Positions 39,718 to 49,501 are shown, numbered from the stretch's first letter. The stretch is 64,000 bases of DNA from Amycolatopsis viridis (GCF_011758765.1 NZ_JAANOU010000001.1:372001-436000), one strand, 5' to 3'. Numbers and translations are program-made. Notes: a model not told the origin generated them from the sequence alone.

Positions 39718-39816
39718 CGGTGAAGACCGCTGAACGGTCCCTGGTGGCTCTGAACAGGGTGGGCCACACCGCTGCGGTTGTGCTTCAGAAGGCGCCGCCC
39801 GATGGGCGGCGCCTTC
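39718..39816 (+). ncRNA. Candidate small RNA ending in a strong terminator
   Basis: The plus strand between the Abi start and the terminator at 39788 contains no gene but has stem-forming segments (CCCTG...CAGGG and CACACCGC...GCGGTTGTG) followed by a perfect terminator. The nearest upstream plus-strand gene ends 0.9 kb away. A terminator here implies a local transcript. No family is recognised. Confidence 0.3.
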
Positions 39817-39822
39817 TTGTTT
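39788..39822 (+). terminator. Strong intrinsic terminator in the Abi segment
   Basis: Perfect 13-bp arms GAAGGCGCCGCCC (39788-39800) and GGGCGGCGCCTTC (39804-39816) surround a GAT loop, followed by TTGTTT. The T-rich side is only on the plus strand, so it acts on plus-strand transcripts. Confidence 0.8.
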
Positions 39823-39934
39823 CTGCAGCTCCGACGGCCTTGATCGGCACTGGTGGGCTCAACCGTCAAGCGGACGTCGGTGAACCGGCGTTCTCGCCAG
39901 TTCTTCCGGGTCCGCACCTGGTGCGCCGCGCCGC

Positions 39935-39991
39935 GGTGGGCGGGTCGCCGACCGCTGGTACCGGTCGGCGGCCAGCCACACCGATCACGGT
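39935..39991. repeat. Right imperfect direct repeat, overlapping the FAD oxidoreductase stop codon
   Basis: This is the partner of the repeat at 38924-38993. It spans the TGA of the FAD oxidoreductase gene (39985-39987, minus strand), so the left copy carries a decayed copy of that gene end. The internal dyad GCCGACCG...CGGTCGGC could also form a terminator hairpin. Confidence 0.6.
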
Positions 39992-41862
39992 TCCTGGCCG
40001 GTCAACCCACCCCCGTCACGCGGTTCCTGCACCACGCGCAGGATTTCCCGCGCCGCGGCGTCGTTCTGCCGGAACGACGGGCCGTTGGTCCGCGGCCGGG
40101 TGAACGCGGCCGCCGAGCGGGCGCTCGTGTGCGGGCCCAGCGCGAACCGCCGCGCTTGGGGCCTGCCGAGCGCGTCCAGCAAGCGGCCGTCCGACACCCG
40201 CGTGTGGATCAGTCCCGACGGCAGGTCCCGCACCCGCTCCTCGGCCAGCTCGCCCGCGCCCCGAAGCTGCGCCAGCAACCCGTCCGAGGCACGCGAAACG
40301 CTCGGCGGCGGCAACCGCGCCTCGATCAGCGTCCGGGCCGTCACCGAGCCCGGGAAGCTGCCCGAGGAGGCCACGAAGCCGTCTTCGCCGAGCGAGATCC
40401 GGACGTCCGCGCCCAGGAACGACACCACCCCGGCCTGGTGCAGCGCCAGCAGCTCGTGCAACCGGCGGGGCGGGGGACCGCTCGCGTAGTACGAGAAGAA
40501 CCCGTGCCACCAGCCGTCCACATCGGACACGTCCAGCCTGCCGGACGCCATCAGGGCCGGCATCTGCTGGTACACCGACAGCAGGGCCATGAACGCACCC
40601 AGGTCCGCGGAGTACGCGGCATCCGCCCGCCGCGCCAGGTCGGCCTCCACATAGGACCGCAGGTACTTCCCGAACTCCTCCGCCGAGCCGAACCGCAGTC
40701 CGGCCAGCGGGCGGTCCAGCCGGTCGAGGTCGAGCCGGTCCTCCTCGGCCGGCACGGCGCGCCGCACCAGCGCCTGCATCTCGGCGCTGTCCCAGTCGAA
40801 CGCGGCGAACGCCCGCGCGAACTCGGCGAAGGACATCAGCACCCGCGACGAGTGCCCGGTGAACAGCTCGCTGTAGTACCCCCACGCGAGCTCCTTCGCC
40901 ACGTGCGGCCACACGTCCGCGCGGAAGTCCAGGTGCCGCTCCCGCGCCAGCAGCTCCGCCACCCGCGCCTGGCCGAAGAACCGCGGCAGCTCCAGCGGCG
41001 AGCCCTGCAACCGGTAACCGGGCTTCGCGTGGTAGGGCACCCCGCGCCGGGACCCGATGTGCAGCACCGGTTCCGCGCCGCTGCGCTGGTACACCAGCCC
41101 GCCCTCGTGCTCGGTGAACCGCCCGCCGCGGCCCTCGGTCAGCAACAGCATCAGGTCGACGAACGCCAGCCCGAACCCGCGCACCAGCACCGGTTCGCCC
41201 GGCGCGACGTGCTCGTAGTCGACGTCGGCGGTGTAGCCGGCCGGGTAGTAGGCCAGCCCGTGCCGCGCCGCGAACCCGGCCAGTTCCCGCTCACCCGAAC
41301 CCGGGTCGGCGTCGAGGTGCCCGACCGTCAGCACCACCGCGTCCACGTCGAGCGGGTCGGCCACGCCCGCGAGCCACACCCGCGTCCCGTCGATCCGCGT
41401 CACCCGCGTGCGGTGCTCCACCACCTCGATGCCGCCCGGCAACCCGGCCAGCACGTGCCGGTACACCCAGTCGAGGTAGGCGCTCGTCAGCCGCCGGGTG
41501 GGGAAGGACGTGCCGCGCAACGCGTCCAGCTCGTCCCGCAGGTCCGCCGGTACGTCGTAGCCGATCCGCCCGTTGCGCACCTCCTGCGCCCACTGCCACA
41601 GCGACGGCCCGCTCCGCACCGGGCCGGCCATCGTGACCGACTCGTCGGTGAACATCGTGACGTCCTCGGCCATCGAGTTCATCCGCAGCAGCGGGGACTG
41701 CTCGTACCGCCAGATCCGGCCGGCGCCGGGCGGGAACGGGTCGATCAGGTGCACCACCAGGCCCGCGGGCCCGAGCAGTTCGGCCGCGTTGGCGGACAGC
41801 CGTTCCAGCACGCCGATCCCACGCGGCCCCGCCCCCACGATCGCGAGCTGAGACGGCGCCAT
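39985..41862 (-). CDS. FAD/NAD(P)-binding oxidoreductase-like protein
   Basis: This 625-residue protein opens with a Rossmann FAD-binding motif (LAIVGAGPRGIGVLERL) and includes AVVLTVGHLD. It matches the FAD-NAD(P)-binding (NAD_binding_9) group in length and layout. The substrate is unknown; related genes occur in specialised metabolism and siderophore loci. The TetR-family gene lies 57 bp upstream on the same strand, so co-expression and local control are likely. The right-hand direct repeat covers its stop codon. Confidence 0.8.
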   Translation of the reverse strand: MAPSQLAIVGAGPRGIGVLERLSANAAELLGPAGLVVHLIDPFPPGAGRIWRYEQSPLLRMNSMAEDVTMFTDESVTMAGPVRSGPSLWQWAQEVRNGRIGYDVPADLRDELDALRGTSFPTRRLTSAYLDWVYRHVLAGLPGGIEVVEHRTRVTRIDGTRVWLAGVADPLDVDAVVLTVGHLDADPGSGERELAGFAARHGLAYYPAGYTADVDYEHVAPGEPVLVRGFGLAFVDLMLLLTEGRGGRFTEHEGGLVYQRSGAEPVLHIGSRRGVPYHAKPGYRLQGSPLELPRFFGQARVAELLARERHLDFRADVWPHVAKELAWGYYSELFTGHSSRVLMSFAEFARAFAAFDWDSAEMQALVRRAVPAEEDRLDLDRLDRPLAGLRFGSAEEFGKYLRSYVEADLARRADAAYSADLGAFMALLSVYQQMPALMASGRLDVSDVDGWWHGFFSYYASGPPPRRLHELLALHQAGVVSFLGADVRISLGEDGFVASSGSFPGSVTARTLIEARLPPPSVSRASDGLLAQLRGAGELAEERVRDLPSGLIHTRVSDGRLLDALGRPQARRFALGPHTSARSAAAFTRPRTNGPSFRQNDAAAREILRVVQEPRDGGGLTGQEP

Positions 41863-41919
41863 GCCCTCGACGCTACGGAAAAACCGGCGCGGCCGGCCGC
41901 TCTCCCGAATCCTGGACGC

Positions 41920-42570
41920 CTACCGGACCCGCGCGATGACCTCCGGGGCCCGGCGGTAGAGCCGCAGCACGCCACCGATGGTGAACTCGGTGAGCAGGTC
42001 GACGAGCGCGTCGCGGTCCGGCGCCGCGCCGTGCCAGTCCATCCCGACCAGCGACTCGACCATCGCGAAGTACATCGTGACCAGCGCGGTGTCCGCACGG
42101 CCCGGCTCGACGCCGAGGGCCGCCCAGCGCCGCCCGCTCGCCTCGGTGTAGACCCGCGCCAGCCGCTCCCGCAGCCGGGACAGCGCCGGGTCGCCCGCGC
42201 GCTCGGCCTCCTGCAACAGGGGCAGCACCACGGGGTGTTCGGCGACGAAGTCGAACAGGTTCGCGTAGTTCCTGCGTGCCCAGCTCTTCAGGTCCAGGCC
42301 GGTGTCGCTCACGCCGACCGTGGCGATTGCGGCGTACGCCTGCTCCTCGGCCTGTTCGAGGACAGCCGCGAACACCGCGCGCTTGTCGCCGTACACCTCG
42401 TAGACCGCCTGGCGGGTGAGGCCCGCCTCGCGCGCGATCCGTTCGATCGTGGCGCCCGCCAGGCCGCTCGTGGCGAACACCTGCGCAGCGGCGGCGAGGA
42501 CGAGCGCCCGCTGTTCGTCGACCGGCACCTTCCGGGGCCGGCCGGGTCCACGCTTCGGTGGCACTGCCAT
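41920..42570 (-). CDS. TetR-family transcriptional regulator
   Basis: This 216-residue protein has a basic N-terminal tail (MAVPPKRGPGRPRKV, AT-hook-like) and the TetR helix-turn-helix (IERIAREAGLTRQAVYEVYG). The ligand domain is helical. Start ATG 42570; the longer frame to 42663 adds unrelated residues. It probably controls the FAD oxidoreductase gene 57 bp downstream and itself. Confidence 0.9.
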   Translation of the reverse strand: MAVPPKRGPGRPRKVPVDEQRALVLAAAAQVFATSGLAGATIERIAREAGLTRQAVYEVYGDKRAVFAAVLEQAEEQAYAAIATVGVSDTGLDLKSWARRNYANLFDFVAEHPVVLPLLQEAERAGDPALSRLRERLARVYTEASGRRWAALGVEPGRADTALVTMYFAMVESLVGMDWHGAAPDRDALVDLLTEFTIGGVLRLYRRAPEVIARVR

Positions 42571-42687
42571 GCCTGCCACCCCACCACATTCGTGCGCCGG
42601 CCCCGCTGCCGGAAATCGCCCACCCGGGGGAGCGGTCGTGCGGACCCGTTCGCCAGACGTCACGCCGCCGGGCGGAGCGGTGCGGGC

Positions 42688-43095
42688 CTACTGGAGGCCG
42701 GTCGCCGCGGCGGCCGCCGGGTCGGAGTCGGCGATGAACTTCCGGCACCGCTCGTACTCCTCGGTCTCGCCGAGGCGCTGGGCGGCCTTGGCCAGGGCCG
42801 CCAGGGCACGCAGGAAGCCCTGGTTGGGGCGGTGGTCCCAGGGCACCGGGCCGAAGCCCTTCCACCCGGCGCGGCGCAGCTGGTCCAGGCCGCGGTGGTA
42901 GCCGGTGCGGGCGTAGGCGTAGGCGGGGACGAACTCACCCGCCTCCAGCGACCGCTCGGCCAGGGCCGCCCACGCCTCGCTGAAGTCGGGATGCTCGGCG
43001 GCCACGTCGGCCGGGTCGGTGCCCGCGTCCATCGCGGCCTGGGCGTCCACCCGGTCGGGCAGCCGGGTGGGGTCAGGTTCCAGCAGGTTCGTCAT
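42688..43095 (-). CDS. DUF3151 family protein
   Basis: This 135-residue actinobacterial protein has PVPWDHRPNQGFLRALAAL and EYERCRKFIADSD in the C-terminal half, which I recognise as DUF3151. Its function is unknown. In mycobacteria a DUF3151 gene lies close to fba, as here (fba at 44491). ATG 43095 is the start. A small membrane peptide gene follows its start 20 bp upstream on the same strand. Confidence 0.85.
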   Translation of the reverse strand: MTNLLEPDPTRLPDRVDAQAAMDAGTDPADVAAEHPDFSEAWAALAERSLEAGEFVPAYAYARTGYHRGLDQLRRAGWKGFGPVPWDHRPNQGFLRALAALAKAAQRLGETEEYERCRKFIADSDPAAAAATGLQ

Positions 43096-43114
43096 GGTGC
43101 CCAGTATCGGCGGT

Positions 43115-43198
43115 TCACACGAACAGGCTCGCGAGGACCCCGCTGCCGAGGAGGACGAGGGCGGCGATCAGAACCGCGGCGACGAAGCGTTTCGGCAT
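43115..43198 (-). CDS. 27-residue single-helix membrane peptide
   Basis: An open frame from ATG 43198 to TGA 43117 encodes MPKRF, then a hydrophobic stretch of about 20 residues (VAAVLIAALVLLGSGVLASL) ending FV. Basic N-terminus plus one helix is the standard form of small membrane peptides. It lies 20 bp upstream of DUF3151 on the same strand. No strong Shine-Dalgarno is visible, so translation is unproven. Confidence 0.4.
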   Translation of the reverse strand: MPKRFVAAVLIAALVLLGSGVLASLFV

Positions 43199-43301
43199 CA
43201 CGGGCCGACACGATGCCCGGCGGCCGCCGCCGGCGCAAGCGGGTCACGCCTCAGGGTGAACCCTGATTTTCGCTCGTCCCGCTCCACCGGCGCGGACGAC
43301 C

Positions 43302-44490
43302 ATGGATGATGTTCGCATGACGAAGGCGCTCGAGGGGGCCGCCGAGGGTCTTGCCGTGCCGCGCGGACCCATCGGCAAGACGAAGCTGTTTTTCGCGACC
43401 CACTGGGAGCGGGGCGCGGCGGGACGGCCCACGCCGGAGTGGGTGCTGCGGTTCGCGTACGGGATGTGGCTGGTCGCGTTCGCCTTCAAGGTGCTCGGCT
43501 CGTCGTGGGACATGTCGTGGCACTTCAAGTTCATCCGCGACGACTTCGCGCCGCCGCACCTGATCAACACCGTGGGCACCGGCATCGTCATCGTCCTCGT
43601 CGCGATCCACAGCTACACCGGCCTCGGCTGCGACCGCCGCTCGCTGCGGCTGATGCAGGCCGGGCTGGTGATGTTCCTGATCGCGGCGCCGCTGGACGTC
43701 ATCAACCACCGAATCAGCGGGCTCGACCTGACCGCGTGGAGCCCCACGCACATGCTGCTCTACATCGGCACCGGCGTGATGCTCGCCGGTGTCCTGGACG
43801 GCTGGATGAAGTCCGCACCGCCGGGCCGGTTCCGCACGCTGGTGCTGACCGGGCTGTGGGTGTTCTTCCTGGAGAACACGTTCTTCCCCAACGGCCAGCA
43901 GGAGTACGGCATCCTCAGCCTGCGGGCGTGGGAGCGCGGCGCCCCGGAGGCCGAGCCGTCGCTGCTGAGCTTCGCCGCCCAGCAGATCGGCCACCCGGTG
44001 GACCGGGCCGCGGTGCTGCACTTCGCGATGCCCATCGCCGACTGGGTCTACCCGTTGTGGGGCGTGGGGGTGTCGGCGCTGGTCCTGGCGATCGCCCGGC
44101 ACACGATCGGCCGGGCGTGGGCGGCGACCGCGGTGGCCGCCGTGTACGTGGCCTACCGCGCGATCATCTGGCCCCTGCTCGTGGCCGGCACGTTCCCGGC
44201 CTCGGCGATCCCGTTCTACCTGATCGCCGTGGGGTTCGCGGTGGATGTGGCGTTCCGCGCCGGCCGGGGGCACCGCGTGCTGACCCCGCTGGCCGGCGGG
44301 CTGCTGGTGGCCGCGTTCGGGTACGGCGCGCTGTGGCTCCAGTCGCAGCTGCGGCCGTGGCTGCTGGGCGACGCGCACACCGAGTCCGCGCCGCCGTTCG
44401 CCTACTGGCCCGCGCTGGCGGTCCTGGTGGGGCTGCCGCTCCTGTGGTGGGCCCTCACGCGGCTGGTGAGGACCCACCGGGAGGTACCGG

Positions 44491-44498
<8 letters not shown>
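43302..44498 (+). CDS. Polytopic membrane protein of unknown function
   Basis: This 398-residue protein has about nine transmembrane helices after a 50-residue hydrophilic N-terminus. Conserved-looking polar positions within membrane segments include DMSWHF, SPTHMLLYIG and HFAMPIADW, histidines that could bind metal or heme. I do not recognise a family. The start may be ATG 43302 or ATG 43317; neither has a clear Shine-Dalgarno. Its end overlaps convergent fba by 8 bp. Confidence 0.75.
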
Positions 44499-45522
<1,024 letters not shown>

Positions 45523-45635
45523 CGTGGGTCCTCCTAGCTGTGGTTCGCCTTCCTTGCCCGAATCGTACGAGGTCGGCGGTGGGAGGACAGTGTGCTGGCT
45601 CTCTGCGGCGCAGGTCAGGAACGATCAAGTGACCA

Positions 45636-45664
45636 AAGCCGCTCCGCCCCGGGCGGAGCGGCTT
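45636..45664 (-). terminator. Palindromic terminator between the LLM gene side and fba
   Basis: AAGCCGCTCCGCCC and GGGCGGAGCGGCTT are perfect 14-bp arms around one base, giving an effective 5-base loop. It lies between the LLM oxidoreductase stop (45672) and the fba start (45522), so it ends the LLM transcript (minus strand). Confidence 0.75.
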
Positions 45665-45671
45665 CGCGTGG

Positions 45672-46499
45672 TCAGGACAGCAGGGCCTCGCTGACGGCCC
45701 GGTAGGCGGGCAGCGGGTCGTCGCCGAGGGCCTGGACGCACACGTGGTCGGCCCCGGCGTCGAGGTGGGCCTGGATGCCGCGCGCGATCGAGTCGATGTC
45801 GCCGTGCAGGGCGAGCGCGTCGATCAGCGCGTCGCTGCCGCCGTCGTCCAGGTCGGCCTCGGTGAAGCCGTGGCGGAGCAGGTTGGTGCGGTAGTTGACC
45901 AGGCCGAGGTACGGGTGCTGGACGGCGGGGCGCCCGATGGCACGGGCCGCGCCGGGGTCGGTCTCCAGCACGATCTTCTGCTCGGGAGCCAGCAGCACGC
46001 CCTCGCCGAGGATCTCCCTGGCCTCCCTGGTGTGGGCGGGCGTGGTCAGGTACGGGTGGGCGCCCGCGGTCCGCTCGGCGGAGAGCTTCAGCACCTTCGG
46101 GCCCAGGGCGGCGAGCGCGCGGGCGGCGACCGGCACGCCCGCTTCGTCGAGGCCGTCGAGGTAGTCGACGATCTTGTCGTAGGGCTTCTGGTACTCCTGG
46201 GTCGCCTCCGGGTGGCCGATGCCGACGCCGAGGAGGAACCGGCCCGGGTGCCGGGCCTCGATGCGGTGGAAGGACGCGCCGACCGTGGCCGCGTCGTCCT
46301 TCCACATGTTGACGATGCCGGTGGCGATCGTGATGCGCTCGGTGGCGTCGAGCAGCTCGTCGACGATGTCCAGCCGCCCGTCGGGGGAGCCGCCGATCCA
46401 GATCGCGCCGTAGCCGAGTCGTTCGACCTCGCGTGCCAGGTCCGCGTCCAGCTGGTGCCAGTGCCGCCAGATACCGATCTTGCCGAGTTCAAGGGCCAT
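45672..46499 (-). CDS. LLM-class F420-dependent oxidoreductase
   Basis: This 275-residue TIM-barrel enzyme of the luciferase-like monooxygenase family begins LGKIGIWRHWHQLDADLA and includes SPDGRLDIVDELLDATERI and LLGVGIGHPE. It matches the TIGR03620-type F420-dependent group. The substrate is unknown. It is divergent from the aldo/keto reductase over a 50-bp region with starts at 46499 and 46550. Confidence 0.88.
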   Translation of the reverse strand: MALELGKIGIWRHWHQLDADLAREVERLGYGAIWIGGSPDGRLDIVDELLDATERITIATGIVNMWKDDAATVGASFHRIEARHPGRFLLGVGIGHPEATQEYQKPYDKIVDYLDGLDEAGVPVAARALAALGPKVLKLSAERTAGAHPYLTTPAHTREAREILGEGVLLAPEQKIVLETDPGAARAIGRPAVQHPYLGLVNYRTNLLRHGFTEADLDDGGSDALIDALALHGDIDSIARGIQAHLDAGADHVCVQALGDDPLPAYRAVSEALLS

Positions 46500-46549
46500 G
46501 CCGGTGCCAACTCCGGCGGGGGTGCGTGGAATTCCTCTACCTTGGGGTC

Positions 46550-47473
46550 ATGGCGAAAATCGGTGACCTAGAGGTGTATCCGCTCAACCTGGGTGGCAAC
46601 GTCTTCGGCTGGACCGCCGACGAGCAGCAGTCCTTCGCGGTGCTCGACGCGTATGCGGCCGCGGGCGGGAACTTCATCGACACCGCGGACGTGTACATGG
46701 CGCGCGTTCCGGGCAACTCGGGCGGTGAGTCGGAGACGATCATCGGCAACTGGCTGGCGCGTCGTGGCCGCCGGGACGACATGGTGATCGCGACGAAGGT
46801 GGGCGCCTGGCCGGCGCGGCCGGGGGTGAGCGCGAAGAACATCCGCGAGGCGGTGGAGGACTCGCTGCGCCGGCTGCGCACCGACCACATCGACTTGTAC
46901 TACGCGCACAAGGATGTCGGGGACGTGCCGCTGGCGGAGACGCTGGAAGCGTTCGACTCGCTGGTGCGTGCGGGCAAGGTGCGGTACCTGGGGGCGTCGA
47001 ACTACAGCGCGGACCGGCTGGCCGAGGCGCTGTCCATTTCGGACCGGGAGGGGTTCGCCCGGTACGTCGCGGTGCAGCCGCAGTACAACCTGGTGGAGCG
47101 CGGGTACGAACAGGAGCTGGCCCCGCTCGTGGCGAAGGAGGGGTTGTCGTCGCTGCCGTACTACGGGCTGGCGCGGGGGTTCCTGACCGGGAAGTACCGG
47201 TCGCGCGAGGCGGGCGGCAGCCCGCGGGCCGAGGGCGCGCTGGCGTACCTGGACCACCGGGGCGAGCGGGTCCTGGCGGCCCTGGACGACATTGCGGCCG
47301 CCCACGGGACCACACCGGCCGCGGTGGCGCTGGCCTGGCTGGCTGCCCAGCCGACGGTCACCGCGCCCATCGCCAGCGCCCGGAACGTGGACCAGCTGAC
47401 CGACCTGCTGGCTTCCGTGGCACTGCGGTTGAGCGACGCGGAGCTCGCGGCCCTGGACGACGCGTCGCGGTAG
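46550..47473 (+). CDS. Aldo/keto reductase
   Basis: This 307-residue NADPH-dependent enzyme has the catalytic tetrad residues visible as Asp and Tyr in NFIDTADVYMA, Lys in VIATKVG and His in YYAHKDV. The GASNYSADRL segment belongs to the family. It lies divergent from the LLM oxidoreductase. ATG 46550 is the start; TACCTT 6 bp upstream suggests a leaderless transcript. The substrate is unknown. Confidence 0.9.
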   Translation: MAKIGDLEVYPLNLGGNVFGWTADEQQSFAVLDAYAAAGGNFIDTADVYMARVPGNSGGESETIIGNWLARRGRRDDMVIATKVGAWPARPGVSAKNIREAVEDSLRRLRTDHIDLYYAHKDVGDVPLAETLEAFDSLVRAGKVRYLGASNYSADRLAEALSISDREGFARYVAVQPQYNLVERGYEQELAPLVAKEGLSSLPYYGLARGFLTGKYRSREAGGSPRAEGALAYLDHRGERVLAALDDIAAAHGTTPAAVALAWLAAQPTVTAPIASARNVDQLTDLLASVALRLSDAELAALDDASR

Positions 47474-47528
47474 GCGCCGGGCGCGCTCGCCGCCGGGCCG
47501 GGCGGGAACCGGCGGCCCCGGCCGCCGT

Positions 47529-48185
47529 TCACCGGGCCACCTCCACTTCCAGTCCCAGCACCCGCACCGTGCGCCGGCGCCGCAGCCAGCCGCGTCCGGG
47601 CGGAGCGTCCGGCAGCTCGTCGAGGAACGCCTTGCGCTGCCCTGGTGTCGCCGAGCGCCAGCGCAGGGACAGCGTCGGGCGGACCGGGGCGATGAAGGGC
47701 CGTACGCCCTCGTGCGCCTGGTCGAGCCGTTCGTGGTAATCGGGATCGGGGCGGTAGGCGAGGTCGAGGTCGATCAGCGGGTCGGGGCCGCCCGCGTGGT
47801 GCTGGCACCGCGCGAGCATCCGGGCGAGCTCGTCCAGCGCGATCCGCACGGTCCAGGGCATCTGGTCCCGCCAGCGGCCGGGAAGCGGTGCGTGCACCGG
47901 CGCCGCGGGACCGTCCTCCGCGAGCACGATCAGCGCCCGGATCCGGGTGCCCGCGAGCTCGACGAGAACCTGCTGTTCCTGCGGGTGGACGACGAACCGG
48001 GCCTCCCGCCCGGCCAGGACCGACCCCGAGCGTTGCGCCACCCACTCCTGCGCCTCACCGGGCGAGACGAACGTGAACACCAGCTCGTCGCCGGCGAGGG
48101 TCATCGCGACCGGGAACAGGGAACCGAGGTCGTGCATGAACTCCGAGCCGACGACGAGTGCGGCCTTCGAGCCGCCTGTGGTCAT
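47529..48185 (-). CDS. Unknown protein of the roadblock operon
   Basis: This 218-residue protein is co-directional with two roadblock proteins, 27 bp after the second. It has no signal peptide or membrane helix. The N-terminal two thirds alternate strands and helices (ALVVGSEFMHDLGSLF; MPWTVRIALDELARMLA); the C-terminus is strongly basic (RGWLRRRRTVRVLGLEV). I recognise no family. Its start has the Shine-Dalgarno AAGAGGA. The operon position suggests a role with the roadblock pair. Confidence 0.7.
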   Translation of the reverse strand: MTTGGSKAALVVGSEFMHDLGSLFPVAMTLAGDELVFTFVSPGEAQEWVAQRSGSVLAGREARFVVHPQEQQVLVELAGTRIRALIVLAEDGPAAPVHAPLPGRWRDQMPWTVRIALDELARMLARCQHHAGGPDPLIDLDLAYRPDPDYHERLDQAHEGVRPFIAPVRPTLSLRWRSATPGQRKAFLDELPDAPPGRGWLRRRRTVRVLGLEVEVAR

Positions 48186-48212
48186 CGCCCACTCCTCTTG
48201 TGCGAGCGCGGC

Positions 48213-48587
48213 CTACACCTGCAGGTCGGCTTCGATGCGCTTGAGGTAGTGCCGGGCCAGCGCCAGGTTCGCCCGCTCCCGGTCCAGCACCAGGTACAGG
48301 AACATGGACGCGCGGGAGCCGGGCGTGTCGAGCAGCCGGATCAGGTGGTACTGGCGGTGCAGCGTGATCAGGATGTCCTCGATCGAGTCGTTGAGCCCCA
48401 GCGACGACATCACGCGCAACTTCGACCGCACGACCTCGGTGTTGCCGGCCGCGGCGATCTCCAGGTCGAACCAGTCGTCGCCACCGGCGGTGCCGAGCGA
48501 CATCCCGCTCTCGTAGTCGACCAGGGCGACGCCGAGAGCGCCGGTGATGCTCATGGCTTCCTTGAGCGCGGTGTCGATGTTCATCAT
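48213..48587 (-). CDS. Roadblock/LC7-like protein
   Basis: This 124-residue protein has a short alpha/beta layout: an N-terminal helix, VALVDYESGMSLG strands, a helix containing NTEVVRSKLRVM, and SMFLYLVLDRERANLALARH. This matches the longin/roadblock fold used with small GTPases in actinobacterial conservons. AGGAGG lies eight bases upstream of ATG 48587. It follows the other roadblock gene by 34 bp. No kinase, DUF742 or GTPase gene is adjacent, unlike cvn operons. Confidence 0.7.
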   Translation of the reverse strand: MMNIDTALKEAMSITGALGVALVDYESGMSLGTAGGDDWFDLEIAAAGNTEVVRSKLRVMSSLGLNDSIEDILITLHRQYHLIRLLDTPGSRASMFLYLVLDRERANLALARHYLKRIEADLQV

Positions 48588-48621
48588 GATCAGTTCCTCC
48601 TGTAGCGGGTTTCCGTGCCGG

Positions 48622-48993
48622 CTAGGCGGTCAGGATCGCGGCGATCCGGTCGATGACGGGCCGGGTCTCGAACAGCAGGCGCCCGACGTTCAGCCCCTTG
48701 TCCCCCAGCACCACCATCAGCGCGATCCGGCCGATGGCGTAGACGGCCATGTAGCCGTCGCTGCTGAACACGACGGTCTGGTTCAACGTGCCCTGGCCCG
48801 CCAGCTCGGACGCCTGGCGGGCGATGCCCAGGTCGGCGGCGGCGAGCGCGGAGATCTTGGCGGGGTCGATGGTCTCGGCCACGTCGGCGAAGATGCAGAT
48901 CCCGTCGACCGCCGCCACCACCGTGTCCGTCACCCCGGCGACACTTTCGCGGAGGCCGCGCAATTCGGCGGCGAGTGCGTCGAAGTCCACCAC
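48622..48993 (-). CDS. Roadblock/LC7-domain protein
   Basis: This 123-residue protein (GTG 48993; alternatives nearby) reads VAAVDGICIFADVAETIDP, LAAADLGIARQASELAGQG and VYAIGRIALMVVLGDKGLN, the typical roadblock/LC7 pattern of an alpha-helix on a central sheet. It is the first gene of a three-gene operon. A 549-bp non-coding region precedes it, relatively AT-rich, with a long-spaced inverted repeat that may be regulatory. Confidence 0.8.
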   Translation of the reverse strand: MVDFDALAAELRGLRESVAGVTDTVVAAVDGICIFADVAETIDPAKISALAAADLGIARQASELAGQGTLNQTVVFSSDGYMAVYAIGRIALMVVLGDKGLNVGRLLFETRPVIDRIAAILTA

Positions 48994-49102
48994 TTGTCCG
49001 TCTTTCTCCGTCAGCGGGCGCAAAGTCTCAGGAACGCGACTTTGCGTTCACCGGACGTCAGAAAAATGGCATAAAAATGGGCGACAGCCGAGTGGAATGT
49101 CA

Positions 49103-49203
49103 TTCACCCGTTCGAGTGGCGCCTGATCAAGGAGACTACCTCAACTGCACTGAGAGCGCGGGAAGGTGGTCGTGTCTAACCCTGTACAACACGAACGGGT
49201 GAA
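49103..49203. promoter_or_regulatory. Widely spaced 12-bp inverted repeat upstream of the roadblock operon
   Basis: TTCACCCGTTCG at 49103-49114 and its exact complement CGAACGGGTGAA at 49192-49203 are separated by 77 bp. It could form paired operator half-sites for DNA looping, or a large RNA stem in a leader transcript. Confidence 0.5.
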
Positions 49204-49501
49204 ATTGATCGCATCCGGTAACGGCTGGCCGTAGTGGTGGTCGTGTGACAATTTCCGCGCCGGCGGGCCACTGGTTTCCGCTTTTCGGTCGCCGACGTGA
49301 CGTGGCACGACGGTGATACTCATTCCGAAAAGGACGGACGCGGGAGGGGATCGGTGTGCCGCGGGCACGCCGGGCGGCGATCGCCGGGCGGGAAACCGCG
49401 CCCACGGTGAGGACCAACGCGGATTCGTCCGTTCGGCCCAGTCGACACCGCCGTGTGAGATGCGCTACCCCGGCGCGGGCGTGTCGTGGCACGAGCTGGT
49501 T

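Noticed and set aside
39718-39790. tRNA gene
   Set aside because: The region has stems but no T-loop TTCGA-like sequence, no CCA-type end and no cloverleaf spacing.
39853-43266. Plus-strand open frame of 1,137 residues
   Set aside because: It is the mirror of the FAD oxidoreductase, TetR and DUF3151 genes, with arginine/proline-rich random composition.
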